This document shows positions 1-9,144 of a stretch of 46,627 nt of DNA, one piece after another. Made by a program: the position numbers and the translations under genes. Below the pieces are notes generated by a model. That model did not search any database and was not told the DNA's origin. It saw only the letters and a program-made list of their open reading frames with translations. Numbering within the stretch: the first letter of the stretch is position 1; each line of letters begins with the position of its first letter. The stretch is from Actinomycetales bacterium (GTDB lineage Bacteria > Actinomycetota > Actinomycetes > Actinomycetales > Microbacteriaceae), in contig JAATGR010000146.1 in assembly GCA_015654575.1 (NCBI GenBank), forward strand, positions 1-46,627, written 5' to 3'.

Positions 1-416
1 CGACGCGGACGGTCATCGAACGACCGGGCCGGACGATCACTGCGGGCAGGACGGTCGTCGAAGGAGCGGGCGGGACGACCCGAACCGGTCGGACGGTCAC
101 CGCGGGCCGGGCGCTCGTCGAACGAACGACGCGGACGATCGTCCGACGTACGCTCGCCGCCAGCGCGCGACTGCGACCGGATCGTGCGGGCGTCCTCACG
201 GCCGGCCTTCTCCTGCGCCGTCCAACGCCGCTTCGCCGAAGCGTCCTGCGCCTCGTCGGCGCGGTGTCCACGATGGTTGGGGCTCTTCGAGCTGGGGGTG
301 CCGGCGGATGACTCGCCGGGGCGCCGCGTCCTGTCATGGAACGAGGTCTTCGCCCCACGACGCGGCTCGAAGTTCTTGGCGGGTCGACCGCCTGCGGGTT
401 TCTTGTTCTTAGGCAT
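1..416 (-). CDS. N-terminal part of DEAD/DEAH-box RNA helicase-like protein (truncated by window edge)
   Basis: Reverse strand from ATG at 416 reads MPKNKKPAGGRPAKNFEPRRGAKTSFHDRTRRPGESSAG... then R/D/P-rich RSFDDRPARSDRPGR repeats; resembles the disordered N-terminal extension of actinobacterial DEAD-box helicases. Helicase core lies outside the window. Confidence 0.6.
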   Translation of the reverse strand, partial: MPKNKKPAGGRPAKNFEPRRGAKTSFHDRTRRPGESSAGTPSSKSPNHRGHRADEAQDASAKRRWTAQEKAGREDARTIRSQSRAGGERTSDDRPRRSFDERPARGDRPTGSGRPARSFDDRPARSDRPARSFDDRPR

Positions 417-662
417 CGGATGTCCTTCTGGGTGCGTACGCATGAGAACAGCGCCCGCGCCGAAGAACGCTCTGCGAACTCGGTGACACGCGGACATACC
501 CGGGCAACCGTCGGCCGGGGGCCATTTTCGATGATGGTCATGCGCGCCGATCGGCGCCCATCATCGGCCCCTTGGACTCACACACCCACCCGCGCGAATC
601 GCACGGTGTCCCTGAGCCGACGTTCCACTCTAGCGCGAACCGCTGAGAACTACCCTGGTGAC

Positions 663-1568
663 ATGACCTCCGACCCCACCGGCCGCCGCCACATCCTGCG
701 ACGCGGCGACGCGAGCGCCGAGATCGCCGAGGTCGGCGCCGCCCTGCGCGCGCTGCGGATCGGCCGCGTCGACCTCGTGCCGAGATACCCCGATGGACTG
801 CCCACTCCTGCCGCCTCCGGGGTCGTTCTCGTGCCGTGGCCCAACCGCGTCCGCGACGGACAGTGGCGCCACGCCGGCATCGAGCGGCAACTGGCGATCA
901 CTGAACCCGCGCTGGGGAACGCCTCCCACGGACTCCTGCGATTCGTCGCCTACCGCGTGACCGACTCCCGGGCCGATGCCGTCACCCTCGCCGCCGAGGT
1001 CTTCCCGCAGACGGGCTACCCCTTCCACCTTTCGACGCGCGTCACCTATCGGCTCGTCGAGGCGGGACTCCACGTCGAGCATTCCATCACCAACGTCGGC
1101 GCCGACGCGGCGCCGGCCGCCGTCGGCGCCCATCCCTACCTCTGCCTGTCGGACGTCGACACCGCGGCGCTGACGATCGAGGTCGACGCCGAGACCTGGT
1201 TCCGGGTCGACGAGCGTAGCCTGCCCGTCGCCGAAGAGCCGCTGGATGCCGCGCACGACCTCCGGATCCCCCGCCCGCTCGGGGAGCTCCACCTCGACAC
1301 GGCGTATGCCCGGCTAGCGCGCGACGGGGACGGCCGCGTCCGCGGTGTCCTGCGCGCGCCGGACGGACGCCGCCTCACGCTGTGGGGCGGCGAGGAGATC
1401 CGTTACCTGCAGGTGTTCACAACCGATCGCTATCCGGGGCAGTCGCTGGCAGTCGCGATCGAACCGATGACGGCACCGGCCGACGCGTTCAATTCCGGTC
1501 GCGATCTGCGGGTGCTCGACCCGGGCGAGACGTGGGAGATCGACTGGGGTATATCCCTGGAGGGGTGA
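663..1568 (+). CDS. aldose 1-epimerase family protein
   Basis: ORF from ATG 663 (MTSDPTGRRHILRRGDASAEIAEVGAALRAL...VLVPWPNRVRDGQW...NASHGLLR...GAHPYL); galactose mutarotase-like motifs. Confidence 0.85.
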   Translation: MTSDPTGRRHILRRGDASAEIAEVGAALRALRIGRVDLVPRYPDGLPTPAASGVVLVPWPNRVRDGQWRHAGIERQLAITEPALGNASHGLLRFVAYRVTDSRADAVTLAAEVFPQTGYPFHLSTRVTYRLVEAGLHVEHSITNVGADAAPAAVGAHPYLCLSDVDTAALTIEVDAETWFRVDERSLPVAEEPLDAAHDLRIPRPLGELHLDTAYARLARDGDGRVRGVLRAPDGRRLTLWGGEEIRYLQVFTTDRYPGQSLAVAIEPMTAPADAFNSGRDLRVLDPGETWEIDWGISLEG

Positions 1569-1788
1569 CCGCGACGGGCGGACACGCCCAGCAGAAGATC
1601 TTCCCAGGCGGAGCCGTCTCACCCGGTAACATTCTCTGCCCGTGATCGACATATGTGCCCGCTAGAATGGCGCGCAGCGGCGCTGCCGTCGCGTCGGAAT
1701 CAGGGTCCGGCGCTCACCAACCGGTGGGAGTCGGGGCTACTTCTCCAGCCGGTGTTCTGGTGTCCCAACTGGGTGGAGGGTACCCGTC

Positions 1789-2805
1789 ATGCGCATCGAT
1801 CTTGCGTCCGTTTCCGCGGTTCGAACGGGCTTTGCCGATTCCCGGCAGACCCCGCCGGAGAACACTCGTTCGCAGCGATCCATGCTGTCGGCGCTGCTGA
1901 CGGCATCGCCACTGACGCTGGCCGTCCTCGCCTTGAGCGTGCTGCTCGGCGGGATCGGCGTCGCCATCGTCTCCACCAGCGATCCGGTGTGGTGGCACGA
2001 GCACTTCAGCCGTCTCGGCTCGTTCGGCGATGCGTCTAGCGCGACCTTCAACGGGACCCTGCTGATCGGCGGATGCGTGGTTCTGCTGTTTGCCCGCGCC
2101 GTCGAGCGCGAGCTCCGGCGGCTGACGCGCATCCACGTCCGCCGTGGCACGGCCCGCACCGCGCGCATCCTGTTCTCCGCGGTGGGGGCGAGTCTCGCAC
2201 TGACCGGGTGCGTCCCGCTCAACGTGAACACCTTCGTGCACGAGCACATCACCATGGTGATGGTGCTGGGCTTCGCCGGACTGTTGCTGACGAGTCCCTT
2301 CCTGATGCACCGGATGCCCCGGCGCCTGCTCGCGAGCACGATCGTCGCATTCCTCTACTTGATCGCGGGGGCGTGGCTGTTCTTCGGCGCCGGTGCGATC
2401 AACCTCGCCCTGTTTGAGGTGATCTCCTTCTCGGCGATGTTCGGCTGGTCGGCCGTGTTCGTCGTCTGCCTGCTGCGCTGCTGCGCATCCCTCGCCGTCG
2501 CGACGGAAACCCCAGCCGCAGCAGCCTCCGTCTCGGTCACGCCGATGGTCACCGAGTCAATCATCGAGCGGGCGGATGCCGCCTCGTCCGTCGCCGACGC
2601 CGCGACCGGGTCGGCCGCGCTCAGTGCGCCCGCCGCAGCGCCCGCCTGCTCGACGGCGCGGGCGCGTCGCCGGTTCCGCCGTCCGATGGGTCGCCGTCCG
2701 GTGCGGTCGGCAATGTCGACGCGACCCTCTTCCGGACGCGGCGCTCGTGTGCACCTTCCACGAGGTCGTAAAGCGTCGGCAGCACGAGCAGCGTCAGAAC
2801 GGTAG
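1789..2805 (+). CDS. DUF998-like multi-pass membrane protein
   Basis: Multiple hydrophobic helices (LTLAVLALSVLLGGIGVAIVST; FAGLLLTSPFLM; LASTIVAFLYLIAGAWLFF). TAGAAT -10-like element at about 1673. C-terminal tail (about 2621-2805) overlaps the convergent RND gene; start could also be 1882. Confidence 0.6.
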   Translation: MRIDLASVSAVRTGFADSRQTPPENTRSQRSMLSALLTASPLTLAVLALSVLLGGIGVAIVSTSDPVWWHEHFSRLGSFGDASSATFNGTLLIGGCVVLLFARAVERELRRLTRIHVRRGTARTARILFSAVGASLALTGCVPLNVNTFVHEHITMVMVLGFAGLLLTSPFLMHRMPRRLLASTIVAFLYLIAGAWLFFGAGAINLALFEVISFSAMFGWSAVFVVCLLRCCASLAVATETPAAAASVSVTPMVTESIIERADAASSVADAATGSAALSAPAAAPACSTARARRRFRRPMGRRPVRSAMSTRPSSGRGARVHLPRGRKASAARAASER

Positions 2806-5800
2806 AGGACACCAGTCCTCCGATCACCACGATCGCCAACGGCTGGGAGATGAATCCGCCGTGGCCGGTTATCCCCAGCGCCATCGGCGTCAGGGCGAGG
2901 ATCGTCGCCAACGCCGTCATGAGGATCGGACGCAGCCGGCGTGACCCTCCGGCGATCGTCGCGTCGCGCACGCTGAGCTCCTTCGCGCGGTATCGGTTCA
3001 CCAGATCCACGAGGACGATCGCGTTCGTGACGACGATGCCGATGAGCATGAGGACGCCGATCAGGGAGGCGACGCCGAGCGGCACTCCCGTCGCGAGCTG
3101 GAGCAGGATCGCGCCGGTCGCCGCGAACGGGATCGACACGAGCAGCAGCAGCGGCTGACGCAGCGAGCGGAACGTCGCGACCATGATGACGTAGACGATG
3201 AGGATGGCTGCCAGCATCGCCAGTCCCAGCTGCGAGAAGGCATCCGATTGCTGGGTGGCGACCCCGCCGATCGCCGCGCTCGCGCCCGTCGGCAGGTCCA
3301 GGCCACTCAGGGCGGCGTCTACCGAGGCGGTGGCGGCGGTCAGGTCGTCTCCGGAGGGCGTGACGGTGATGGTCGCCGCGCGCTGGCCGCGCTCGGTGGT
3401 GATCGAAGTCGGCCCCTGAGTCTGGGCCACGGTGGCGATCTGATCGAGCCGCACCGCGCCGGCTGCCGTCGGGATCGACAGCGCGCGCAGGTCGTCGAGC
3501 GTCACCGGCGTCTGGGATGCGGCGAGGTAGACCGTCAGGGTGGTGTCGTCGATCTCGACCGAACCGATCGAGGTCGGCTGCATCGTGCTTGACACGATCG
3601 CTCCCACCGCGACCTCCGACAGGCCGAGCGATGCGGCGGTGTCGCGGTCGACCGTCACCGCGATGTAGGGCAGCGAGGCCGAGAGGTTGCTGGTGACCTG
3701 GCCGATGTCGGCGCGCCCGTCGAGCGCGGTGACGACGGCATCGGACGCCTGCTGCAGACTTTCCTGGTCGGGTGCGGTGACGTCGACCGCGAGATCGCTG
3801 GAACCGAAGCTGCTGGACGAGCTGGCGATGGTGACCTGGCCGACGTCGTCCAGGACCGCCACCGCCTGCTGCACACGTTCGCGCAACGCGACCTGATCGG
3901 CGTTCGCATCGGTGGTGATGGAGTAGGTGATCCCCCCGCTGCCGCCGGAGAACGCGTCGGCGATCGCCGAACCGCTGGAGCCGATCGAGGTCTGCACCGT
4001 CTCGACGCCGTCGACGCTCTCAAGCGCGTGCTCGACGGCGGCGGCGGCGGTGCTCTCGGCCTCCAGACTGGCAGCCTCGCCCACCGTCTGCGTGACGGTC
4101 AGCGTGTTCTGCCCGGAGTCGCCGAGGAAGTTGGTCGCCATCAGCGGGGAGAGAGCCGCCGTTCCGACGAGCACCGCCGCCGCGAGCGCGAGCGTCGTCC
4201 ACGAATGACGCAACGTCCAGCGCAGCACGGGCACGTAGATCCGTTGCAGCGGGGACGCCGGCGCCGCCGGGTCATCTGTTCCCGCCTGGTCCGTGTCGAC
4301 CCCTTCTTCCTCACCCTCCGGCCGTTCGGCGACGGCGCTCTCGGACCGCTTCCGGTCGGGGCGGAGGAACCAGGAGGCCAGCACCGGCACGATCGTGAGG
4401 GAGACCAGCAGCGAGGCGACCATCGCGATCGTGACGGTCAGCGCGAACGGCCGGAACAGTTCACCGGTGACGTCGCCGACGAAGGCGATCGGCAGGAAGA
4501 CGGCGACCGTCGTCAGCGTGGACGCGGTGACCGCCGACGCGACCTCCCGCACGCCCCGCAGCACCGCATCGCGTCGGTCGGCGCCCACCACATAGTGGCG
4601 TTTGATGTTCTCGATGACGACGATGGAATCGTCGACGACGCGTCCGATGGCGATCGTGAGGGCCCCGAGCGTGAGGATGTTGAGCGAGTATCCGAACGCC
4701 TGGATGCCGAGGAAGGTGATCAGCACACTCGTCGGGATCGAGATCGCGGTGACGAGCGTCGACCGCACCGACATCAGGAACAGCAGGATCACGAGCACCG
4801 CGAAGACGAGTCCGAGAAGCCCCTCCTGCGCGAGCGACTCGATCGACTGCTGGATGTACGGGGCCTGGTCGAACACGACCGTGAACTGCGCGGCGCCGCC
4901 GAGGTCGTCGCTCAGCTGCGGCAGCGCGTCGTTCACCGCCTGTGAGACGTCGACCGTGTTGGCGGCGGGGAGCTTGGTGACCGCGATCGTCAGCGCCGGC
5001 TCGCCGTTGACCCGGGAGATCGAGGTGACCGGATCCGTGTCCGACACCACCGTGGCGATGTCGCCGATGGTCACGGTGCCGGCGGCGAGTTGGGCCGCGT
5101 CGGTCGGTACGAGCGGGAGCGCTGCGAGCTCGTCGACGGAGGTGATCTTCGTCCCGGTCTGCACCGTGAGGCTCTCGTCGCCCTGCGTGATGTCACCGCC
5201 GGGGAACAGCACGCCGTTGTCGTCGAGCGCATCGCTGATCGCCTGCTGCGTGTAGCCGGCGGCGGCCAGCGCCGCGGCATCCGGGGTGATGGTCACCCGC
5301 TGGCCGACGCCGCCCACGATCGACGCCGCGTTCACGCCATCGATACGCTCCAGGTCGGGGACGACCGAGTTCTCGAGCTGCGCTTGGATGGCCTGCGCGT
5401 CGTCGTACCCGGTGACCGCGAGCTGGATGACCGGCAGGTCGTCGATCGACACCGAGACGACGTTCGGCTCGACGCCGGAGGGCAGCTGGTCCTTGATGCG
5501 GTTGATCGCGAGCGTGATCTTCTGCTCGGCGGTCGACAGATCGGTCCCGTACGTGAACGACGCCTGCACGATGGAGGCGTTCGTCGTGCTGGTTGCCGTC
5601 GTCGACTCCAGTCCCGCCACGCCCTGGATCGCGCTCTCGATCGGCGTCGAGACATCGTTCGCGACGACCTCGGGCGAGGCGCCCGGGTAGGTCGAGAGCA
5701 CCGACAGCGTGGGGAACTCGATCGAGGGGATCAGCTCCTGCTTGAGGTTCACGAGCGCGATGCTGCCGAACAGTGCGACGACGACGGTGACGAGGGCGAT

Positions 5801-5842
5801 GAGTGCACGGTTGCGCAGGCTGAGCGCGGCCAGTCGGGACAC
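2621..5842 (-). CDS. efflux RND transporter permease subunit (AcrB/MMPL-like)
   Basis: 1073 aa; MSRLAALSLRNRALIALVTVVVALFGSIALVNLKQELIPSIEFPTLSVLSTYPGASPEVV..., repeated RND halves, GxxxDDSIVVIENI motif. Confidence 0.93.
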   Translation of the reverse strand: MSRLAALSLRNRALIALVTVVVALFGSIALVNLKQELIPSIEFPTLSVLSTYPGASPEVVANDVSTPIESAIQGVAGLESTTATSTTNASIVQASFTYGTDLSTAEQKITLAINRIKDQLPSGVEPNVVSVSIDDLPVIQLAVTGYDDAQAIQAQLENSVVPDLERIDGVNAASIVGGVGQRVTITPDAAALAAAGYTQQAISDALDDNGVLFPGGDITQGDESLTVQTGTKITSVDELAALPLVPTDAAQLAAGTVTIGDIATVVSDTDPVTSISRVNGEPALTIAVTKLPAANTVDVSQAVNDALPQLSDDLGGAAQFTVVFDQAPYIQQSIESLAQEGLLGLVFAVLVILLFLMSVRSTLVTAISIPTSVLITFLGIQAFGYSLNILTLGALTIAIGRVVDDSIVVIENIKRHYVVGADRRDAVLRGVREVASAVTASTLTTVAVFLPIAFVGDVTGELFRPFALTVTIAMVASLLVSLTIVPVLASWFLRPDRKRSESAVAERPEGEEEGVDTDQAGTDDPAAPASPLQRIYVPVLRWTLRHSWTTLALAAAVLVGTAALSPLMATNFLGDSGQNTLTVTQTVGEAASLEAESTAAAAVEHALESVDGVETVQTSIGSSGSAIADAFSGGSGGITYSITTDANADQVALRERVQQAVAVLDDVGQVTIASSSSSFGSSDLAVDVTAPDQESLQQASDAVVTALDGRADIGQVTSNLSASLPYIAVTVDRDTAASLGLSEVAVGAIVSSTMQPTSIGSVEIDDTTLTVYLAASQTPVTLDDLRALSIPTAAGAVRLDQIATVAQTQGPTSITTERGQRAATITVTPSGDDLTAATASVDAALSGLDLPTGASAAIGGVATQQSDAFSQLGLAMLAAILIVYVIMVATFRSLRQPLLLLVSIPFAATGAILLQLATGVPLGVASLIGVLMLIGIVVTNAIVLVDLVNRYRAKELSVRDATIAGGSRRLRPILMTALATILALTPMALGITGHGGFISQPLAIVVIGGLVSSTVLTLLVLPTLYDLVEGAHERRVRKRVASTLPTAPDGDPSDGGTGDAPAPSSRRALRRAH

Positions 5843-5867
5843 GGCGTCAGTATGCCACGCAGCAGCG

Positions 5868-6242
5868 TCACGCCTCGCCCAGAAGACCCCCCAGGGCGAT
5901 GCCGGCGGCGGCCGCCGCCATCGTCAGGGCCAGCGTGCCGAACGTGTTCGTCACCGCTGCGAGAGTGCGTCGCTCCGCGGCCATCACGGCGCTGCTCGCG
6001 GCCACCGAGCTGAACGTGGTGTACCCGCCGATCAGGCCGGTACCGATCAACAGCAGGGCCTCGGTGCCGGCGGCGGCACCGGTGAGCAGGCCGAGTGCGA
6101 ACGATCCGGTGATGTTGATCAGCAGCGTCGCCCACGGGAATCGCGCCCCGACGATGCGCGTCACCGCCAGGTCGCCCACGTACCGCAGCCCCGCGCCGGC
6201 ACCGCCGCACAGCGCGACGAAGACGAACAGCACCGGAGTCAC
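5868..6242 (-). CDS. crcB: fluoride efflux transporter CrcB/Fluc, subunit 1
   Basis: 124 aa from GTG 6242: GGAGAGLRYVGDLAV...GARFPWATLLINITGSFALGLLTG...GTGLIGGYTTFSSV. Start overlaps stop of upstream crcB by GTGA. Confidence 0.9.
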   Translation of the reverse strand: MTPVLFVFVALCGGAGAGLRYVGDLAVTRIVGARFPWATLLINITGSFALGLLTGAAAGTEALLLIGTGLIGGYTTFSSVAASSAVMAAERRTLAAVTNTFGTLALTMAAAAAGIALGGLLGEA

Positions 6243-6667
6243 GCGTCGCCCCCTGTCTCGGGCCGGTCGTCGTCGCCCGCACCGGCAGGTGCCGCGGGCT
6301 CGCGCACGGCCACGAGGCCGATCCAGGCCGCCGCCACGCCGACGACCACGGTCGCAAGCGTCAACCAGAGTTCCGCGCCGTGCACGGCCTGCACGGCGAA
6401 GGTGCTGTAGGTCGTGAAGCCGCCGAGCACACCGGTGCCGAAGAACTGCCGTGCAGCCCGCGTGCGCCGGCCGTCGCCGTGACGTGCGACGAGCCCGGTG
6501 AGCAGTCCGAGCAGGAAGCCGCCGACGACGTTGATGACCGGCACCGAGACCTGCTGCCAGCCCGGCGCATCGATCAGCAGCAGCCCGGCGCGTGCCGCGG
6601 TTCCGAGGACTCCGCCGCCGATCACCAGCCCGAGATGAGACCAGGAGAACGACGGACCGGATGCCAC
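6239..6667 (-). CDS. crcB: fluoride efflux transporter CrcB/Fluc, subunit 2
   Basis: 142 aa: GGVLGTAARAGLLLID...VSVPVINVVGGFLLGLLTG...FFGTGVLGGFTTYSTFAVQ. Confidence 0.9.
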   Translation of the reverse strand: MASGPSFSWSHLGLVIGGGVLGTAARAGLLLIDAPGWQQVSVPVINVVGGFLLGLLTGLVARHGDGRRTRAARQFFGTGVLGGFTTYSTFAVQAVHGAELWLTLATVVVGVAAAWIGLVAVREPAAPAGAGDDDRPETGGDA

Positions 6668-6694
6668 GGCCCCACGCTACTCGGCGGTATCGCG

Positions 6695-6749
6695 TTGACA
6701 CCTCCATTAACGCGATATATCGTGTTATTCATAACGCGATATATCGCAA
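6695..6749. promoter_or_regulatory. divergent promoter/operator region with two TAACGCGATATATCG palindromic sites
   Basis: TAACGCGATATATCG at 6708-6722 and 6732-6746 (24 bp start to start). Core GCGATATATCGC is a perfect palindrome. TTGACA -35-like at 6695-6700. Confidence 0.7.
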
Positions 6750-6762
6750 GATTGGAGTACTC

Positions 6763-7599
6763 ATGGCGTCCGAGAAGTGGATCGTCCACCCCGGCGAGAC
6801 CCGCATCATCGATATCGATGACATCCGCTCGCTCAAGGCGAGCCTGATCGGCGGACAGATCGACGTCGTCGCCCATGACGAGCCGGGCGCGCGCATCGAG
6901 GTTCACTCCGTGACGGTCAAAGACCTCCGCATCGAGGCTTCCGGCGGATCCGTGGAGATCGACCATCCGCAGCTGCGGTGGGACAACTTCCTCGAGGTCT
7001 TCCGTAACTTCGGCTCCGGTGGTCCCAAGGCCGAGATCAGCGTGGCCGTCCCCCGCGAGACCGCGCTGACTCTCGGCGTCGTGAACGCGAGCGCCCTGGT
7101 CGCCGATCTCGCGGCCGATGCCCGCCTGAACACCGTGTCCGGCGACATCGTCGTGGACTCCCTCGCCGGCGACCTCACCGCCAACGCGGTCTCCGGAGAT
7201 CTCCACGCGCGCGGCCTCGCCGGTTCGCTCACCGCCAACAGCGTCTCCGGGGACGTGATCGTCACCGGAGCTCTCGACCGGGTGACGGCCGACACCGTGT
7301 CGGGCGGAATGCTCATCGACGCGGACGGCGGTGTTCACCGCATCGCGCTGAACACCGTCTCCGGCGACACCACGGTCCGCCTCGATGCGGGATACGCCGC
7401 CAACTACGTCGTGCGCTCCGTCAGCGGCCGGGTCCAGCTCGACGGAACCGTCCGCTCAGGCCGGGGATCCGGCCCGACGACGAACTACTCGGGCTCCGTG
7501 GGCGAGCTCAACGGCACCTTCGTCGACGTGCGCGCCAACTCCGTCTCCGGCGACATCACCGTGGTGCGCCGCGACGGCGCAACCGAGGCGGCGGCGTGA
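6763..7599 (+). CDS. DUF4097 family beta-strand repeat protein
   Basis: ATG 6763 MASEKWIVHPGETRIIDIDD...; seven (N/D/R)xVSG(D/G/R) repeats, a putative adhesin/beta-solenoid. Confidence 0.88.
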   Translation: MASEKWIVHPGETRIIDIDDIRSLKASLIGGQIDVVAHDEPGARIEVHSVTVKDLRIEASGGSVEIDHPQLRWDNFLEVFRNFGSGGPKAEISVAVPRETALTLGVVNASALVADLAADARLNTVSGDIVVDSLAGDLTANAVSGDLHARGLAGSLTANSVSGDVIVTGALDRVTADTVSGGMLIDADGGVHRIALNTVSGDTTVRLDAGYAANYVVRSVSGRVQLDGTVRSGRGSGPTTNYSGSVGELNGTFVDVRANSVSGDITVVRRDGATEAAA

Positions 7600-8234
7600 T
7601 GTCCCCCGTCTTCTCCCACGGCGATCTGCGCCTGTACCTGCTGAGCCTGCTCGACGAGTCACCGCACCACGGTTACGACCTCATGACCGCGCTCACCGAA
7701 CGCACCGGCGGCACCTACACGCCCAGCGCCGGCACGATCTACCCGCGGCTATCGAAGCTCGAGGAAGAGGGCCTGGTCACCAAGACCGTCGACGGGCGGA
7801 AGACGGTATACCAGATCACCAACGCCGGGCGCGCTGAGCTCACCGCGCGCAGGAGCGACCTCGAGGGCATCGAAGCGGACCTCGCCGACTCGGTGCGACT
7901 GATCGCCGATGAAGTACGGGGAAGCGTTCGCGCAGCGATGAAGAGCCTGCGGGCCGACTTGGCCGCAGCGGCATCCGCCGAGCGAGCGGCCGACGACCCG
8001 GTGGACGAGCGGACGGACGAACGGGCCGCCAGCCGCGCGCAGATCCGTCGCACCGACACGGTGCTGGCGGAGTTCCGCGCTCGAGTGCGCACAGACCTCC
8101 GATCGCACGTCGCGCGGGGTGGCGATGTCACCGCGTCCCTCGTCGACGACCTCGCGAACGCCCTCGACTCAGCGGGGCGAGAGGTGACCCGCACCCTCGC
8201 GGCCGACTCAGGGCCACGCACCGGGGTCCGCTGA
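7599..8234 (+). CDS. PadR family transcriptional regulator
   Basis: MSPVFSHGDLRLYLLSLLDESPHHGYDLMTALTERTGGTYTPSAGTIYPRLSKLEEEGLV...: PadR wHTH; TGATG overlap with the upstream DUF4097 gene. Confidence 0.9.
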   Translation: MSPVFSHGDLRLYLLSLLDESPHHGYDLMTALTERTGGTYTPSAGTIYPRLSKLEEEGLVTKTVDGRKTVYQITNAGRAELTARRSDLEGIEADLADSVRLIADEVRGSVRAAMKSLRADLAAAASAERAADDPVDERTDERAASRAQIRRTDTVLAEFRARVRTDLRSHVARGGDVTASLVDDLANALDSAGREVTRTLAADSGPRTGVR

Positions 8235-8266
8235 GCGCTCGCCTCTCCGCATCCGTCGGCTGCCCC

Positions 8267-8779
8267 TCAGGCCGTCGACGGCCAATCCTCGTCGCCCGGA
8301 ACGGGATCATGCAGGGGGACGACCAGCACCGGCCGGCGTTGGCGGTGGGTCAGGCGTGCGGCGACGGAACCGACGAAGAACTCGCGGATCGTCTCACCCA
8401 CCCCGCGCCGACGAGTGCCGACGACGATGACCGGGGAATCGAGCTGGTCGGCGAGATCCTTCAGGGCCGTCGCGGGATCGCCGACGAGGGAGCGGATCGT
8501 CCACCGGATGCCGCGCTGGTCGAGGCGCGCGGCGGCCTGCAACCGCACCTTCTCGACCGCGTCGGCCGCGTTCGCGATGTTGATGTCGATCGGCGCGGAA
8601 TGCGGTGTGCCGTCAGGGTCCTCGTAGGTCACGAACCGAGTCGCATCCACGGAGGCGATCACCAGTCTCGTGCCGAAGAGGGCGGCATAGCGCGCGGCTT
8701 CGTCGAGCAGCCGGTCGGGCAGCCCCGGGACGACCCCGACGACCACCGCTCCGGTCCATTCCGATGCATCCGACACCAT
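8267..8779 (-). CDS. universal stress protein (UspA family)
   Basis: 170 aa, VVVGVVPGLPDRLLDEAARYA...DSPVIVVGTRRRGVGE...GSVAARLTHRQRRPVLVVP. Confidence 0.88.
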   Translation of the reverse strand: MVSDASEWTGAVVVGVVPGLPDRLLDEAARYAALFGTRLVIASVDATRFVTYEDPDGTPHSAPIDINIANAADAVEKVRLQAAARLDQRGIRWTIRSLVGDPATALKDLADQLDSPVIVVGTRRRGVGETIREFFVGSVAARLTHRQRRPVLVVPLHDPVPGDEDWPSTA

Positions 8780-8914
8780 GCGATCCTCCCCGTCAACGCG
8801 GCGTCGCCGGCGGGCGCCGTGATATTGTGAATGCTACTCTTAGCGGCCTTGCAGCCGGACGAATGCGACGGGCTCCGGCACTGCCCGCGACATCAGAACG
8901 TGAGGGGGTCTCGC

Positions 8915-9109
8915 ATGGGGCGTGGCCGTCAAAAGGCGAAGCACACCAAGATCGCCCGTGAGCTCAAGTACGACACCTACTCGGTGAACCTGGGAGCCCT
9001 GGAGCGCGAGCTCGGGCATCCGGCGACCGGTGAAACCGAGTACGTCGACAAGTGGGCGGACGAATACAGCGACGAAGACGAGGGCGAAGAGCGAGTCGAC
9101 GCGCACTGA
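8915..9109 (+). CDS. DUF3073 domain-containing protein
   Basis: MGRGRQKAKHTKIARELKYDTYSVNLGALERELG... is the characteristic DUF3073 N-terminus; GAGGGGG RBS upstream. Confidence 0.92.
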   Translation: MGRGRQKAKHTKIARELKYDTYSVNLGALERELGHPATGETEYVDKWADEYSDEDEGEERVDAH

Positions 9110-9144
9110 GAGGTGTGGATCCGGTTCTCGGGACGGGAGCCGTC

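Noticed and set aside
1569-1788. Structured 5' UTR or riboswitch before the DUF998-like gene
   Set aside because: Some short complementary CACC/GGTG stretches occur, but no known class or convincing fold was identified.
6668-6762. Fluoride riboswitch upstream of crcB
   Set aside because: The short gap is filled by promoter and palindromic operators; I could not fold a crcB-motif pseudoknot by eye. A covariance search would settle it.
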